Assembly: GCF_038002225.1 (NCBI RefSeq)
Contig: NZ_JBBOCA010000001.1
Coordinates: forward strand, 1,426,001-1,490,000
Reading direction: 5' to 3'
Length of the DNA: 64,000 nucleotides
Source: Paenibacillus sp. FSL R7-0204
Lineage (GTDB): Bacteria > Bacillota > Bacilli > Paenibacillales > Paenibacillaceae
The translations under genes and the position numbers were made by a program. The notes under the pieces were generated by a model. The model was given only the letters and a program-made list of their open reading frames with translations, was not told the DNA's origin and searched no databases. Shown here in pieces: positions 8,973 through 17,876 of this stretch (the first letter of the stretch is position 1; the number at the start of each line of letters is the position of its first letter).

Positions 8973-9941
8973 TTACCCGGCAAACTCCTGGACCTCGTCC
9001 AGTGTCGGCAGCGCGGCAATCGCTCCGACCTTAGTGCAGACGATGGCGCCCACCCGGTTGGCGAAGGTGACGAATTCTTGCTGCAGCTCCGCGCTGCGGG
9101 TGAAGTCTGCCGGATGGGCCAGTTGGCTGATCCGGCAGAGCAGCGCTCCGATGAAGGCATCGCCGGCACCGGTGGAATCGATGGACTTCACGGTGATGCT
9201 CGGAATCAGCAGCCGGGAGTCCGGGGAGGAGATGAGGGTACCGTCTTTGCCCAGAGTAACGGCTACTGCTCCGGCTCCCCACTCATGCAGCATATCAAGG
9301 GCGGCATCACGGTCCGCTTCGCTTGTAATCAGCTGCAGCTCCTCGTCGCTGACCTTTACCAGATCGGCCTTGGAGATACCGGCTCTGGACAGCGCGATGA
9401 ATTCCTCCTGACGCCCGGTCCACAGGTCGCCCCGGTAGTTGGGATCGAAGGAGACGAACTGTCCGTTCGTCTTCGCTTCATCCATGAGCGTCATATAGAC
9501 CTCGCGGAAGGGATCAGCCAGCAGAGCTGTCGCCGAGCCGAAATGAAGCATGGCTGCCTCACGGACGGCTGCCCGGTCAAGCTCTTCCAGCCTGAGCAGC
9601 CGGTCTGCCCCGCGGTGGAACACGAAATCGCGTTCCCCGTTCGCTGAGCGCGAGACGAAAGCCAGTGTGGTCGGGCTTGCGGGATCAAGCAGCAGCATCG
9701 AGGTATCCACGTTCTGTTCTTCCAGCGTCTGCTTCAGGAAGAAGCCGAAGGGATCGGCTCCGACTTTGCCGAGGAAGGCGGAATGGCCGCCGAGCCGGGC
9801 AATGGCTGCACTTACGTTCGCCGGCGCTCCGCCGGCCTGCTTGGAGAAATGCCGCCCTGCGGTCAGGCTGACGTCAACATCGGTGCAAAAGAAATCAATG
9901 AGCAGCTCGCCCGCACAAAGGACTGAACCATGTAGTTTCAT
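8973..9941 (-). CDS. scrK: Fructokinase, PfkB/ribokinase family
   Basis: 322 residues. It has the PfkB family features: GELLIDFF at the N-terminus, the substrate motif [17 protein letters not shown] (about 35-51), and the ATP/anion-hole motif [16 protein letters not shown] with catalytic aspartate near residue 262. The GGAPANV form is typical of fructokinases. A GGAGG ribosome site lies upstream of ATG. It is 33 bases downstream of a LacI-family gene and faces a transporter/GH32 operon, so it would phosphorylate the fructose released by GH32. The symbol is given by context and family; a related ketose kinase is possible. Confidence 0.85.
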   Translation of the reverse strand: MKLHGSVLCAGELLIDFFCTDVDVSLTAGRHFSKQAGGAPANVSAAIARLGGHSAFLGKVGADPFGFFLKQTLEEQNVDTSMLLLDPASPTTLAFVSRSANGERDFVFHRGADRLLRLEELDRAAVREAAMLHFGSATALLADPFREVYMTLMDEAKTNGQFVSFDPNYRGDLWTGRQEEFIALSRAGISKADLVKVSDEELQLITSEADRDAALDMLHEWGAGAVAVTLGKDGTLISSPDSRLLIPSITVKSIDSTGAGDAFIGALLCRISQLAHPADFTRSAELQQEFVTFANRVGAIVCTKVGAIAALPTLDEVQEFAG

Positions 9942-9974
9942 TGTGAAATAACCTCCAGGCAGAATGGGTTGGTA

Positions 9975-11018
9975 TTAGCTAAGAGCGGGGGTAGAGTCTC
10001 TGAATACAACGTCTGTAGCGACATGCGTCACCTGATAAGGCTTGGCAGGGTCCTTGATCCTGGAGAGCAGCATTTCGGCAGAGACAATCCCCATATGACC
10101 GCTGTAAATATGTACCGTTGTCAGATGGGGTTCGATGATCCGGGATTCCGAGGCATCGTCGAAGCCGCAGACCGCAACCTGCTCCGGCACCTTGATTCCT
10201 CTGTTCTTAAGTGACTTCATGACACGGATTGCGATGAAGTCATTGGCGCAGATGAAGGCTGAGGGCCATTCGCCAAGAGCATCCAGCTGCTGATCCATCC
10301 AGTCCGCTTCCAGCAGGTAGTCCCGGTCCTGACCGACAATGCAGGATTCGGGATTCAGCGGGATACCGGCTGCGGAGAGTGCCCGATTGAAGCCGATCCA
10401 GCGCTCATTGAAGCTGCGGCAGTGGTTGTAATCGCCTACAAAACCGAAGCTCTGCAAGCCCTGATTGATCAGGTTACGGGTCATGGAGCACACGCTGTAC
10501 TCATTCTCCATGAGCAGCAGGTCGGCCTTCAGCTCGGGATAGATAATATCGGACGCGCAGTCGATGAAGATCGTTGAAATGCCGAGGCCGGTAATCAGCC
10601 TGCTGTATTCTTTGCTGAACATTTCAATACAGATGATGCCGTCCACGTTCGCAGGTTCGAAATTGCCGGGCAGAGTCATGCCGTTAATATCGTTCTCGCG
10701 GACAAAATAAATGGACAAGGTATAGCCTTCGGTACTGATACGCTTCTCCAGTCCGCTGAGCAGCTGGGAACCGAAGTGGGAGCTGTTGGGGAGATTGCTG
10801 GTCAAAAGGGCGATATTGCCCTGATTCTCGGAGGCGCTGCCTGCTGCTTCCAGATAGGAGAATTGTTTATATTTGAGCTCGACGGCCTTGTTGATTACCT
10901 TCTCCCGGGTCTCGGGAGGAATGCTCTCTGCACCGTTCAGGGCTTTGGAGGCCGTATTTCTGGAGATGCCTAGCGCATCTGCAATATCTTGAATGGTGAC
11001 CTTTGCTTTCTTCATCAC
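9975..11018 (-). CDS. LacI-family transcriptional regulator of the fructan/sucrose locus
   Basis: 347 residues. The helix-turn-helix is KVTIQDIADALGISRNTASKALNGAESIPPETREKV (about 6-41), with a linker containing NLPNSSHFG and a C-terminal sugar-binding domain (FICANDFIAIRVMKSL, VPEQVAVCGFDDASESR). It is co-directional with the fructokinase gene and divergent from the ABC transporter/GH32 operon. The 438-base intergenic region holds repeated TTTACA/TGTAAA half-sites that are candidate operators. It likely represses both units in the absence of its sugar. Confidence 0.9.
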   Translation of the reverse strand: MMKKAKVTIQDIADALGISRNTASKALNGAESIPPETREKVINKAVELKYKQFSYLEAAGSASENQGNIALLTSNLPNSSHFGSQLLSGLEKRISTEGYTLSIYFVRENDINGMTLPGNFEPANVDGIICIEMFSKEYSRLITGLGISTIFIDCASDIIYPELKADLLLMENEYSVCSMTRNLINQGLQSFGFVGDYNHCRSFNERWIGFNRALSAAGIPLNPESCIVGQDRDYLLEADWMDQQLDALGEWPSAFICANDFIAIRVMKSLKNRGIKVPEQVAVCGFDDASESRIIEPHLTTVHIYSGHMGIVSAEMLLSRIKDPAKPYQVTHVATDVVFRDSTPALS

Positions 11019-11223
11019 TGTGTTCCACCTTTGTTTCCCCGTATTAGTAACCTCTGCTACCTAATATATAGCATTTACTCAAAATTGACAACGTAATTTT
11101 ACAAATGCACAAATTAATTTTACAATTCAAAAATTAAAGACACCGGTAAGTGCTTATATCTATGTTAATGTTACATTTGCACTGTATAATGCACGGTTTT
11201 AAATATTTTTTGTGCAAAATGTA

Positions 11224-11252
11224 TTGACTTATAATCGCAATCTCTGATAAAT
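11224..11252 (+). promoter_or_regulatory. Predicted sigma-A promoter of the transporter/GH32 operon
   Basis: TTGACT (11224-11229) is followed at 16-17 bases by GATAAA/ATAAAT (11246-11252) in an AT-rich stretch. It stands about 205 bases upstream of the first permease. Candidate operators start within 20 bases downstream. The intervening leader (11290-11442) has only a small hairpin (TGCCATGTGAATGGCA) and no clear gene. Confidence 0.5.
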
Positions 11253-11269
11253 TGTAAAGGCAAAACATG

Positions 11270-11287
11270 TTCAAATGTAAATTTGAA
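11270..11287. promoter_or_regulatory. Candidate operator, TTCAAA-TTTGAA dyad
   Basis: TTCAAATGTAAATTTGAA is a near-palindrome just downstream of the predicted promoter. Related half-sites AAATGTAAATT (about 11303-11314) and, inverted, AATTTTACAAA (about 11094-11107) and AATTTTACAATT (about 11115-11126) occur in the same intergenic region. This arrangement suits a LacI-family repressor acting at several sites, though it lacks the usual central CG. Confidence 0.45.
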
Positions 11288-11456
11288 AACCTATTCATTT
11301 TGTTAAATGTAAATTAATAGTTAGACCGGAGGTGGGTAACCTAACCGTCAGGAGGATAGACAGATCCGGGCGGACCTATGCCATGTGAATGGCAAGCTAG
11401 CAGCGGCCCTGTTGCACAGCAGCATGAGCACAGCCGCACTGTAAGGAGGGGGAAAA

Positions 11457-12407
11457 TTGGCAAATCCGATGGTTCAACAAAGGGGTACTGAACTCAAATC
11501 ACGCAAATCAATTCTAAGTTATCTGCGCCGGAATTATATCCTGTATTTATTCTTGGCTCCGGCCGTAATTCTTACCGTTATATTCAAATACGTTCCAATG
11601 TACGGCGCTATTATTGCCTTCAAGGATTTCAGCCCGCGCAGAGGCATCCTGGGCAGCGCATGGGTGGGCTTCGAGCATTTCGAGCGGTTCCTCTCCTCGC
11701 CGAATTTCTACGATATTCTAATGAATACGCTTAAATTAAGCGCCTACGGGCTGATTCTGGGTTTTCCGGTGCCGATTGTGCTGGCGCTTATGCTGAATCT
11801 GATCCGCAGCGCGAAGCTGAAGAAGAACATCCAGCTGATTGTGTATGCACCTAACTTTATCTCGGTTGTGGTTGTCGCAGGGATGCTGTTTGTCTTTCTG
11901 TCGCCGACAGGAGTGGTGAACGCGCTCATCACTACTTTTACAGGTAAGCCGGTGTCCTTCATGAGTGATCCCGCTTACTTCCGTACCGTATATATTCTGT
12001 CAGGCATCTGGCAGACGGCAGGCTGGTCCTCGATTATCTATGTAGCCACGCTGGCCGGTGTAGATCCGCAGCTTCATGATGCGGCGACGATTGACGGTGC
12101 CTCCCTGCTGAAGCGCATCCGCCATATCGATCTGCCCGCGCTGAGGCCGGTGATGGCCGTGCTGTTCATCCTTGCCGCAGGCGGCATCATGTCCATCGGC
12201 TATGAGAAGGCCTTCCTGATGCAGACGGCGCTCAATACCCCGACCTCGGAGATCATTGCGACCTATGTCTACAAGGTGGGTCTGCAGGCCGGCGATTATG
12301 CCTATTCCACCGCAATCGGATTATTCAATTCCGTCATTAACGTAATCCTGCTGGTCTTCGTCAATACGGTCGTCAAGCGGCTGAACGAAGGGGAAGGGCT
12401 GTATTAA
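11457..12407 (+). CDS. Sugar ABC transporter permease, LplB-type
   Basis: 316 residues from TTG 11457, supported by the strong ribosome site AAGGAGGGGG. Hydrophobic throughout, with six membrane helices, preceded by RRNYILYLFLAPAVILTVIFKYVPMYGAIIAFKDF, the hallmark of LplB/YtcP-group carbohydrate permeases. The EAA-type loop that contacts the ATPase is DAATIDGASLLKRIRHIDLPALRP (about 217-240). It forms a pair with the next gene. The energising ATPase (MsmX/MsmK-like) is not encoded here, as is usual for this group. Confidence 0.92.
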   Translation: MANPMVQQRGTELKSRKSILSYLRRNYILYLFLAPAVILTVIFKYVPMYGAIIAFKDFSPRRGILGSAWVGFEHFERFLSSPNFYDILMNTLKLSAYGLILGFPVPIVLALMLNLIRSAKLKKNIQLIVYAPNFISVVVVAGMLFVFLSPTGVVNALITTFTGKPVSFMSDPAYFRTVYILSGIWQTAGWSSIIYVATLAGVDPQLHDAATIDGASLLKRIRHIDLPALRPVMAVLFILAAGGIMSIGYEKAFLMQTALNTPTSEIIATYVYKVGLQAGDYAYSTAIGLFNSVINVILLVFVNTVVKRLNEGEGLY

Positions 12408-12419
12408 AAGGAGGTAAGT

Positions 12420-13301
12420 ATGGATATTCAATATTCCGGGAAGGACCGGATTCTGGTTGTTATCACGTATATATTGCTTGGTTTGTTCATCCTGGTCATT
12501 CTATTTCCGCTGGTGTATGTCGTGCTGGCCTCCTTCTTAACACCGAATGTGCTCATTACCAAGGGGCTGGCCATTGCGCCGTCGGACTGGACCATCACAG
12601 GCTACGTCAAAATTCTCAGCAACGACGCGATGATCCGCGGCTTCTTCAACGCTTTGTTCTACTCTGCCGCCTTCGCGCTGGCTACGGTATTCTTCTCCGT
12701 CTTCGCGGCGTATCCGTTGTCCATTGAGGGGCTGGCCGGGAAGCGGCCGGTCATGATCTTCTTCCTGATTACGATGTTCTTCGGCGGCGGCCTGATTCCG
12801 ACCTATCTGGTCGTGAAGGATCTGGGGATGCTGAATACGGTGTGGGCGGTGATCCTGCCGGGGGCGATCAGCGTGTTCAATATTATTCTGGCGAAGACCT
12901 ATTTCCAGGGCCTGCCCAAGGAGCTGTTTCAGGCGGCGAGTATCGACGGGGCGTCTGATCTGGGCATTTTCTTCCGGATCGTATTGCCGCTGTCCAAACC
13001 GATTATCTTCGTGCTGGCTTTGTATGCCTTCGTGGGGCAGTGGAACTCTTATTTCGATGCCATGATTTATCTGGACGATTCGCGTCTGTTCCCATTGCAG
13101 TTGGTGCTGCGTTCAATTCTGATTCAGAATCAGGTGCAGCCCGGCATGATTGCGGATGCACTGGCCCAGGCGGAGCTTAAGAAATTGTCCGAAATGATCA
13201 AATATTCTGCCATTGTTATCTCCAGTCTGCCGCTTATCGTGATGTATCCGTTCTTCCAGAAATACTTCGAGAAGGGCGCCATGGTAGGCTCCATTAAATA
13301 A
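12420..13301 (+). CDS. Sugar ABC transporter permease, LplC/YtcP-type
   Basis: 293 residues, starting 12 bases after the first permease stop behind AAGGAGG. It has six helices, the N-terminal segment LFILVILFPLVYVVLASF and the EAA loop FQAASIDGASDLGIFFRIVLPLSKPI (about 171-196). It ends with the conserved QKYFEKGAMVGSIK of this permease subfamily. It is the second half of the channel with the preceding gene, fed by the binding protein encoded 18 bases downstream. Confidence 0.92.
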   Translation: MDIQYSGKDRILVVITYILLGLFILVILFPLVYVVLASFLTPNVLITKGLAIAPSDWTITGYVKILSNDAMIRGFFNALFYSAAFALATVFFSVFAAYPLSIEGLAGKRPVMIFFLITMFFGGGLIPTYLVVKDLGMLNTVWAVILPGAISVFNIILAKTYFQGLPKELFQAASIDGASDLGIFFRIVLPLSKPIIFVLALYAFVGQWNSYFDAMIYLDDSRLFPLQLVLRSILIQNQVQPGMIADALAQAELKKLSEMIKYSAIVISSLPLIVMYPFFQKYFEKGAMVGSIK

Positions 13302-13319
13302 TATTAGGGGGAATCTCAT

Positions 13320-14939
13320 ATGAAAAAAACATTGCAAACCTTGTCTGTGCTGGCACTTTCGGCTTCCGTGCTTGCCGGCTGCGGCGGAGGAAACAGCAAA
13401 TCTTCGGCCTCCGAGGATTACAAGCTGGAGAATGTGACACTGCCGCTTAAAGAGAAGGTATCGCTGCACTTCATGTCCCAGAGTTCAGCGCTGGCGCCTG
13501 CCGATCCGAACGAGAAGCTGATCTACAAGCGGCTGGAAGAGAAGTCCGGTGTGCACATTAATTTCACCAACTATACGAATGACTCTTTTGTCGAGAAAAG
13601 AAATCTGGCGGTAGCCAGCGGAGACCTGCCGGATGCGATCATTGATGCCGCCTACTCGGACTACGATCTGCTGACCCTGGGCAAAGATGGGACGATCGTT
13701 CCGCTTGAGGAGCTGATTGAGAAGTACATGCCGAATCTGCAAAAGGTGCTTGCAGCCGCGCCGGAGTACAAATCAATGATGACGGCGCAGGACGGCCATA
13801 TCTACGCTTTTCCATGGATAGAGGAGCTGGGCTCCGGCAAGGAGAGCATTCATTCGGTCAACGGGATGCCTTGGATCAATATGGAGTGGCTGAAAAAGCT
13901 GGGACTGGCGATGCCAACCACGACGGAGGAGCTGAAGAAGGTGCTGGTCGCCTTCAAGAATGATGACCCGAACGGGAACGGCCAGAAGGATGAGATTCCG
14001 CTGTCTTTTGTGCTGAATAACGGCAATGAGGATATGAACTTCTTGTTCGGTTCGTTCGGTCTCGGGGATAACGGCGATCACACGGTGGTTACCAATGACG
14101 GTAAAGTGCTCTTCACCGCAGGCCAGGACGGATATAAAGAGGGCATTAAGTATCTGAACGAGCTGTACCAGCTGGATCTGATCGACGAAGAGGCTTTCGA
14201 ACAGGACTACAATACGTATCTGGCCAAAGGGCAGAGCGGGCGATACGGTCTCTATTTCCAGTGGGATAAAGCCAATATTACCGGGTTCAACGATAAATAT
14301 GATCTGATGCAGCCGCTTGCCGGGCCGGACGGAGAGGTCAATGTAGTCCGTACGAACAACTTCGGTTTTGACCGTGGACGGATGGTTATTACCGGTTCAA
14401 ACAAGAATCTGGAGCTTACTGCCAAGTGGATTGACCAGCTCTATGAGCCGCAGCAGTCGGTTGAGGACAACTGGGGAACGTACGGGGATGAGACGCAGCA
14501 GAATATTTTTGAATACGATGAATCGGCCAAAATGCTGAAGCATCTGCCGCTGGAAGGCGCGGCTCCGGTTGAATTGCGCCAGAAAACCAGCATCGGCGGT
14601 CCGCTGGCGATCCTCGATGAATACTACGGTAAGGTGACTACGAAGCCGGATGATGCCGCTTGGCGGCTGGACCTCATGAAGGAGAAGCTGGTGCCTTATA
14701 TGAAGGCCGATAACAACTTCCCGCGTGTCTTCTACTCCCTGGAGGATCAGAAGGAATTGACCGCCATTGAGACGGACTTGTTCGCTTATGTGAACCGCAA
14801 GCGCGCGGAATGGACCAAGACCGGTAAAGTGGAAGAGGAATGGAAGGATTATCAGGCAGAGCTGTCCAGACTCGGGCTGGACAAATGGCTGGAGATCAAG
14901 CAAAGAGGATATGACAGCTATCTCAAGAACAAAGGCTGA
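13320..14939 (+). CDS. Extracellular sugar-binding lipoprotein (family 1, LplA-like)
   Basis: 539 residues with a lipoprotein signal ending in SASVLAGCGGG (lipidated Cys about 22). The length and motifs (FPWIEELGSGKESIHS, PWINMEWLKKLGL, DPNGNGQKDEIPLSF) match the large LplA-type solute-binding proteins that partner with LplB/LplC permeases. Located on the outer face of the membrane. Gene order between permeases and GH32 indicates that it captures sucrose or fructo-oligosaccharides; the substrate is inferred only from these neighbours. Confidence 0.9.
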   Translation: MKKTLQTLSVLALSASVLAGCGGGNSKSSASEDYKLENVTLPLKEKVSLHFMSQSSALAPADPNEKLIYKRLEEKSGVHINFTNYTNDSFVEKRNLAVASGDLPDAIIDAAYSDYDLLTLGKDGTIVPLEELIEKYMPNLQKVLAAAPEYKSMMTAQDGHIYAFPWIEELGSGKESIHSVNGMPWINMEWLKKLGLAMPTTTEELKKVLVAFKNDDPNGNGQKDEIPLSFVLNNGNEDMNFLFGSFGLGDNGDHTVVTNDGKVLFTAGQDGYKEGIKYLNELYQLDLIDEEAFEQDYNTYLAKGQSGRYGLYFQWDKANITGFNDKYDLMQPLAGPDGEVNVVRTNNFGFDRGRMVITGSNKNLELTAKWIDQLYEPQQSVEDNWGTYGDETQQNIFEYDESAKMLKHLPLEGAAPVELRQKTSIGGPLAILDEYYGKVTTKPDDAAWRLDLMKEKLVPYMKADNNFPRVFYSLEDQKELTAIETDLFAYVNRKRAEWTKTGKVEEEWKDYQAELSRLGLDKWLEIKQRGYDSYLKNKG

Positions 14940-15005
14940 GCCAGCAATAGCTGGGGCATAGGATAAACATATAAATAGATAAAGGTGGTAATTGGAGTGG
15001 AAATT

Positions 15006-16451
15006 ATGGGGAGAACCAAACACAGGCCGGCGCTGCATTTTACGCCGGCGCAGCATTGGCTGAATGATCCGAATGGACTGGTTTATTACGAAGGAGAATA
15101 TCATTTGTTCTATCAGTATCATCCGCATTCCTCCATCTGGGGGCCGATGCACTGGGGTCATGCGGTCAGTAAAGATCTGATTAACTGGGAGGAGCTGGAC
15201 ATTGCGCTGTACCCGGATGATTACGGCTATGCGTTCTCCGGCAGCGCAGTCGTTGACTGGAATAATACCAGCGGATTGTTCCCGGAGAAGCCGGGTATCG
15301 TTGCGATCTACACCAGCCATCTGGAGCCGACGGAGATGTCGCCTTCTGTGCAGAGACAAAGCCTGGCCTACAGCCATGACAATGGCCGGACCTGGAGCAA
15401 GTATGCAGGTAACCCGGTCCTGACCCATCCTTCCAAGGCGGATTTCCGTGATCCGAAGGTGTTCTGGTCCGAAGCTCACGGGAAATGGATCATGGTACTG
15501 GCAACCGATCAGACAATCACCTTCTACTCCTCCCCGAATCTGCGGGAGTGGAGCCTGGAGAGTGAATTCGGCAACGGCGCAGGCTCTCATGATGCGGTAT
15601 GGGAATGCCCGGACCTGTTCCAGCTACCGGTGGAAGGGACAGGAGACAGCAAGTGGGTGCTGCTGGTCAGCATCGGTGATAACAGCGGGGCGAGATACGG
15701 CTCGCGGACGCAATATTTCGTGGGTGAGTTCGACGGCTCCGTCTTCACACCCGAGCACAGCGACATCCGCTGGCTGGATTATGGCAAGGACAATTACGCA
15801 GGGGTCAGCTTCTCCGACATTCCGGCTGCGGACGGGCGGCGGATCTTCATCGGCTGGATGAGCAACTGGCGGTATGCCAATCAGGTTCCAAGCGATGGCT
15901 GGCGCGGAGCGATGACGATTCCGCGGGTACTGACGCTGCGTGATGCGGCAGACGGCCGGATGTTGATCCGCCAGCAGCCGGTAGCAGAGCTGGATCGTTA
16001 CTTCGCGGCAGAGTCTGCGGCATTGCCGGAGATGCTGCTGCTCCCGGGGGAGCGCCAGGAGATCAAGTGCAAGGATTCTGCCCTGGAGCTGCGGCTTGCG
16101 CTTGCGGACAATGAAGCGGAAGAATTCGGTCTTATTATTCATCATACAGCTACTGAGTATACTGAACTCATCTACTCTGCTGCTGAAGACACTCTAACCC
16201 TGCACAGAGATCAGTCCGGCGAGACCGGCTTCTCGGACATATTTCCCGATCTCCAGAGTGCAGGGGGAATCGGCAGCCTGAAGAGCCTGCGTATCCTGCT
16301 GGATGCCTGTTCAGTAGAGGTCTTCGCCAATGATGGCCTCACCGCCATCACCAGCCTGGTCTTCCCTGGAGGTATCTGCTCGGGCCTAAGCTTCTATGCT
16401 AAGGGCGGCAGTGTACGGCTGCGGGATGGACGATTATCTTTCATGGAATAA
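15006..16451 (+). CDS. GH32 beta-fructosidase / sucrose hydrolase
   Basis: About 481 residues from ATG 15006 (GTG 14997, with AAAGGTGG upstream, is an equally possible start). The three catalytic motifs of GH32 are present: nucleophile Asp21 in HWLNDPNG, the RDP motif in DFRDPKVFW, and the acid/base glutamate in VWECPDLF. A five-blade propeller is followed by a C-terminal beta-sandwich (about 330-481) with EVFANDGLTAITSLVFPGG. No signal peptide, so it should act in the cytoplasm on imported sucrose or short fructans. Last gene of the operon, followed by a terminator. Confidence 0.92.
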   Translation: MGRTKHRPALHFTPAQHWLNDPNGLVYYEGEYHLFYQYHPHSSIWGPMHWGHAVSKDLINWEELDIALYPDDYGYAFSGSAVVDWNNTSGLFPEKPGIVAIYTSHLEPTEMSPSVQRQSLAYSHDNGRTWSKYAGNPVLTHPSKADFRDPKVFWSEAHGKWIMVLATDQTITFYSSPNLREWSLESEFGNGAGSHDAVWECPDLFQLPVEGTGDSKWVLLVSIGDNSGARYGSRTQYFVGEFDGSVFTPEHSDIRWLDYGKDNYAGVSFSDIPAADGRRIFIGWMSNWRYANQVPSDGWRGAMTIPRVLTLRDAADGRMLIRQQPVAELDRYFAAESAALPEMLLLPGERQEIKCKDSALELRLALADNEAEEFGLIIHHTATEYTELIYSAAEDTLTLHRDQSGETGFSDIFPDLQSAGGIGSLKSLRILLDACSVEVFANDGLTAITSLVFPGGICSGLSFYAKGGSVRLRDGRLSFME

Positions 16452-16476
16452 ATAATCAATAGGATGAATCGCAAAG

Positions 16477-16526
16477 AAGGGTGTTCCGCACAGCCATGAG
16501 ATCATGGCTGGCTGAGCACCCTTTTT
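16477..16526 (+). terminator. Terminator after GH32
   Basis: AAGGGTG...CACCCTTTTT encloses a second stem CAGCCATGA/TCATGGCTG. The T-tract follows directly. It lies 25 bases after the GH32 stop codon and closes the fructan operon. Confidence 0.85.
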
Positions 16527-16562
16527 GGTGTGGCGGGAACGCGGCACCGGTCCACGCCAGCT

Positions 16563-17036
16563 CTAGACGCCCGGCGCTGCCGTACGGACCGGAAACATCC
16601 GGCTGAACAGGAACCGGGTCAGCGGACCGGCCACCAGCAGCTGGAGCGGCAGGGCGCAGATGAAATTAAGCCCCAGGATGGAGAAGTAATGACGGAAGAA
16701 GTTGTCCCCGAATCCGAAGTGTGCTAGTGTGCCGTATAGAGACATGAGGATGACCATGCCGCAGACCATGAAGCATGAGATCGTTAGAATTTTGCGGATC
16801 TGGGGTGCGGACGGCTTCACTATTTTGAAGGCTAGCCCTTTGGCAATTCTGCCAACGACCACAATGTCGCAGAACAGGGCAACGGCAAGTGCCGGGAGCA
16901 AGCCCGCAGCCACATCCGTGAACAGCCTGCTGTTGAATCCGTTAGAAATAATTACATTATAGAAAGACATAAAGACGACCATGCAAAAACACATCATACT
17001 GGTGAAAATTAAAGCTTCTTTTTTGTTAGTGCCCAT
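16563..17036 (-). CDS. DUF2798 family membrane protein
   Basis: 157 residues from ATG 17036, which has GGGAG nine bases upstream. A longer frame to 17069 would begin with TTG inside a palindromic operator and is not favoured. Four hydrophobic helices in two repeats of about 75 residues: each half starts with a KK/RK-rich edge followed by FTSMMCFCMVVFMSFYN or ISCFMVCGMVILMSLYG, which is the DUF2798 pattern. The function is unknown. It is divergent from a MarR-family gene with two palindromes between, so it is likely that regulator's target. Confidence 0.8.
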   Translation of the reverse strand: MGTNKKEALIFTSMMCFCMVVFMSFYNVIISNGFNSRLFTDVAAGLLPALAVALFCDIVVVGRIAKGLAFKIVKPSAPQIRKILTISCFMVCGMVILMSLYGTLAHFGFGDNFFRHYFSILGLNFICALPLQLLVAGPLTRFLFSRMFPVRTAAPGV

Positions 17037-17058
17037 GTTTCCGAACTCCCTTAAATGT

Positions 17059-17073
17059 AAGTTTGTCAAACTT
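17059..17073. promoter_or_regulatory. Candidate MarR operator 1
   Basis: AAGTTTGTCAAACTT is a 15-bp palindrome (7-bp arms around one base). It sits 23 bases upstream of the DUF2798 start and contains the same TTGTCAA core as operator 2. Confidence 0.65.
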
Positions 17074-17100
17074 CACTTATAGTAGCAGTGGGATGGATTA

Positions 17101-17119
17101 TTGTCAACCTAGTTGACAA
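17101..17119. promoter_or_regulatory. Candidate MarR operator 2
   Basis: TTGTCAACCTAGTTGACAA is an inverted repeat with exact 7-bp arms and a 5-base centre, 61 bases upstream of the MarR gene start. The TTGACA half can also serve as a -35 hexamer for either divergent gene, so binding would block transcription. Confidence 0.75.
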
Positions 17120-17179
17120 TAAGGACGGCAGGGATTTCCGGTAAGACGGAACTGCATTTCTATAATGGAGGTCTTGTAA

Positions 17180-17596
17180 ATGAAGGAATATATGAGCGGG
17201 TTGAATCTGGTCGACATGATCAGCGAGAAGCATAAGGTGCTGCGGGACAAGGTGAACCAGATGAGCGGGGAGCCGCTGAATAAGACGGAGACGCATATTC
17301 TGGCGATGCTGGAGCAGCACGGCGTTCTGTCCATTTCGGAGATCAGCAGGCTGATCAGCATTTCCCGCCAGGGAACGCAAAAGACGATCAACAATCTGCT
17401 GGCTGAAGGTTACGTGGATACTGCTGCTAAGGAAGGGAATAGCCGGGACAAGCCTATCGTGCTCACTGCGAAGGGGACAGCGGCTTGCCGGAGTATGCTG
17501 GAGATCAAGCAGAATATTGAAGCCGAAATCACGGCACGGATCGGCAGGGAGCAGGTGGAGCTGCTGCGGACGCTGCTTACACAGGACTGGCTCTGA
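17180..17596 (+). CDS. MarR-family transcriptional regulator
   Basis: 138 residues from ATG 17180 behind GGAGG. Winged helix-turn-helix: LNKTETHILAMLEQHGVLSISEISRLISISRQGTQKTINNLLAEGYV, then the wing KEGNSRDKPIVLTAKGTAA, then a C-terminal dimerisation helix. Divergent from the DUF2798 gene with two TTGTCAA palindromes between them, so it most probably represses that gene and itself. The ligand is unknown. Confidence 0.9.
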   Translation: MKEYMSGLNLVDMISEKHKVLRDKVNQMSGEPLNKTETHILAMLEQHGVLSISEISRLISISRQGTQKTINNLLAEGYVDTAAKEGNSRDKPIVLTAKGTAACRSMLEIKQNIEAEITARIGREQVELLRTLLTQDWL

Positions 17597-17639
17597 GACT
17601 TCCTGAAAATGGCTGAATATAGCAAAAAAAGCTGAAATA

Positions 17640-17682
17640 AGCAAAAGGGACGAAGCGGAAAGCCTGCTTGGTCCCTTTTGCT
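17640..17682 (+). terminator. Hairpin terminator after MarR gene
   Basis: AGCAAAAGGGAC and GTCCCTTTTGCT form a perfect 12-bp stem over a 19-base loop. The downstream T-tract is weak (GTGTCTTT). Confidence 0.7.
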
Positions 17683-17876
17683 GTGTCTTTCGGCGAATAT
17701 CATTTGTTATTCATGGTTTAGGGTTTGTCTAGGATATCTGCATATATACAGATGGTGATAAAAGAATTAATGTAGTATCGAACGGCAGCAAAAATAGTGT
17801 CTGTACCCAATTATAGGTCTAGATTTTATTTGTGCACTAGGGGTAATATAACTACAAAAAAAGTCGGTGAGTGATA

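Noticed and set aside
11290..11456. Riboswitch or leader peptide before the fructan permease gene
   Set aside because: One small hairpin (TGCCATGTGAATGGCA) and no conserved aptamer-like core or anti-terminator arrangement were seen.
17683..17876. ydaO-type c-di-AMP riboswitch upstream of kimA
   Set aside because: Expected from Bacillus subtilis kimA, but the conserved core elements are not visible in the 190-base leader, which is AT-rich with only a small ATATAT dyad. A covariance-model scan would settle it.
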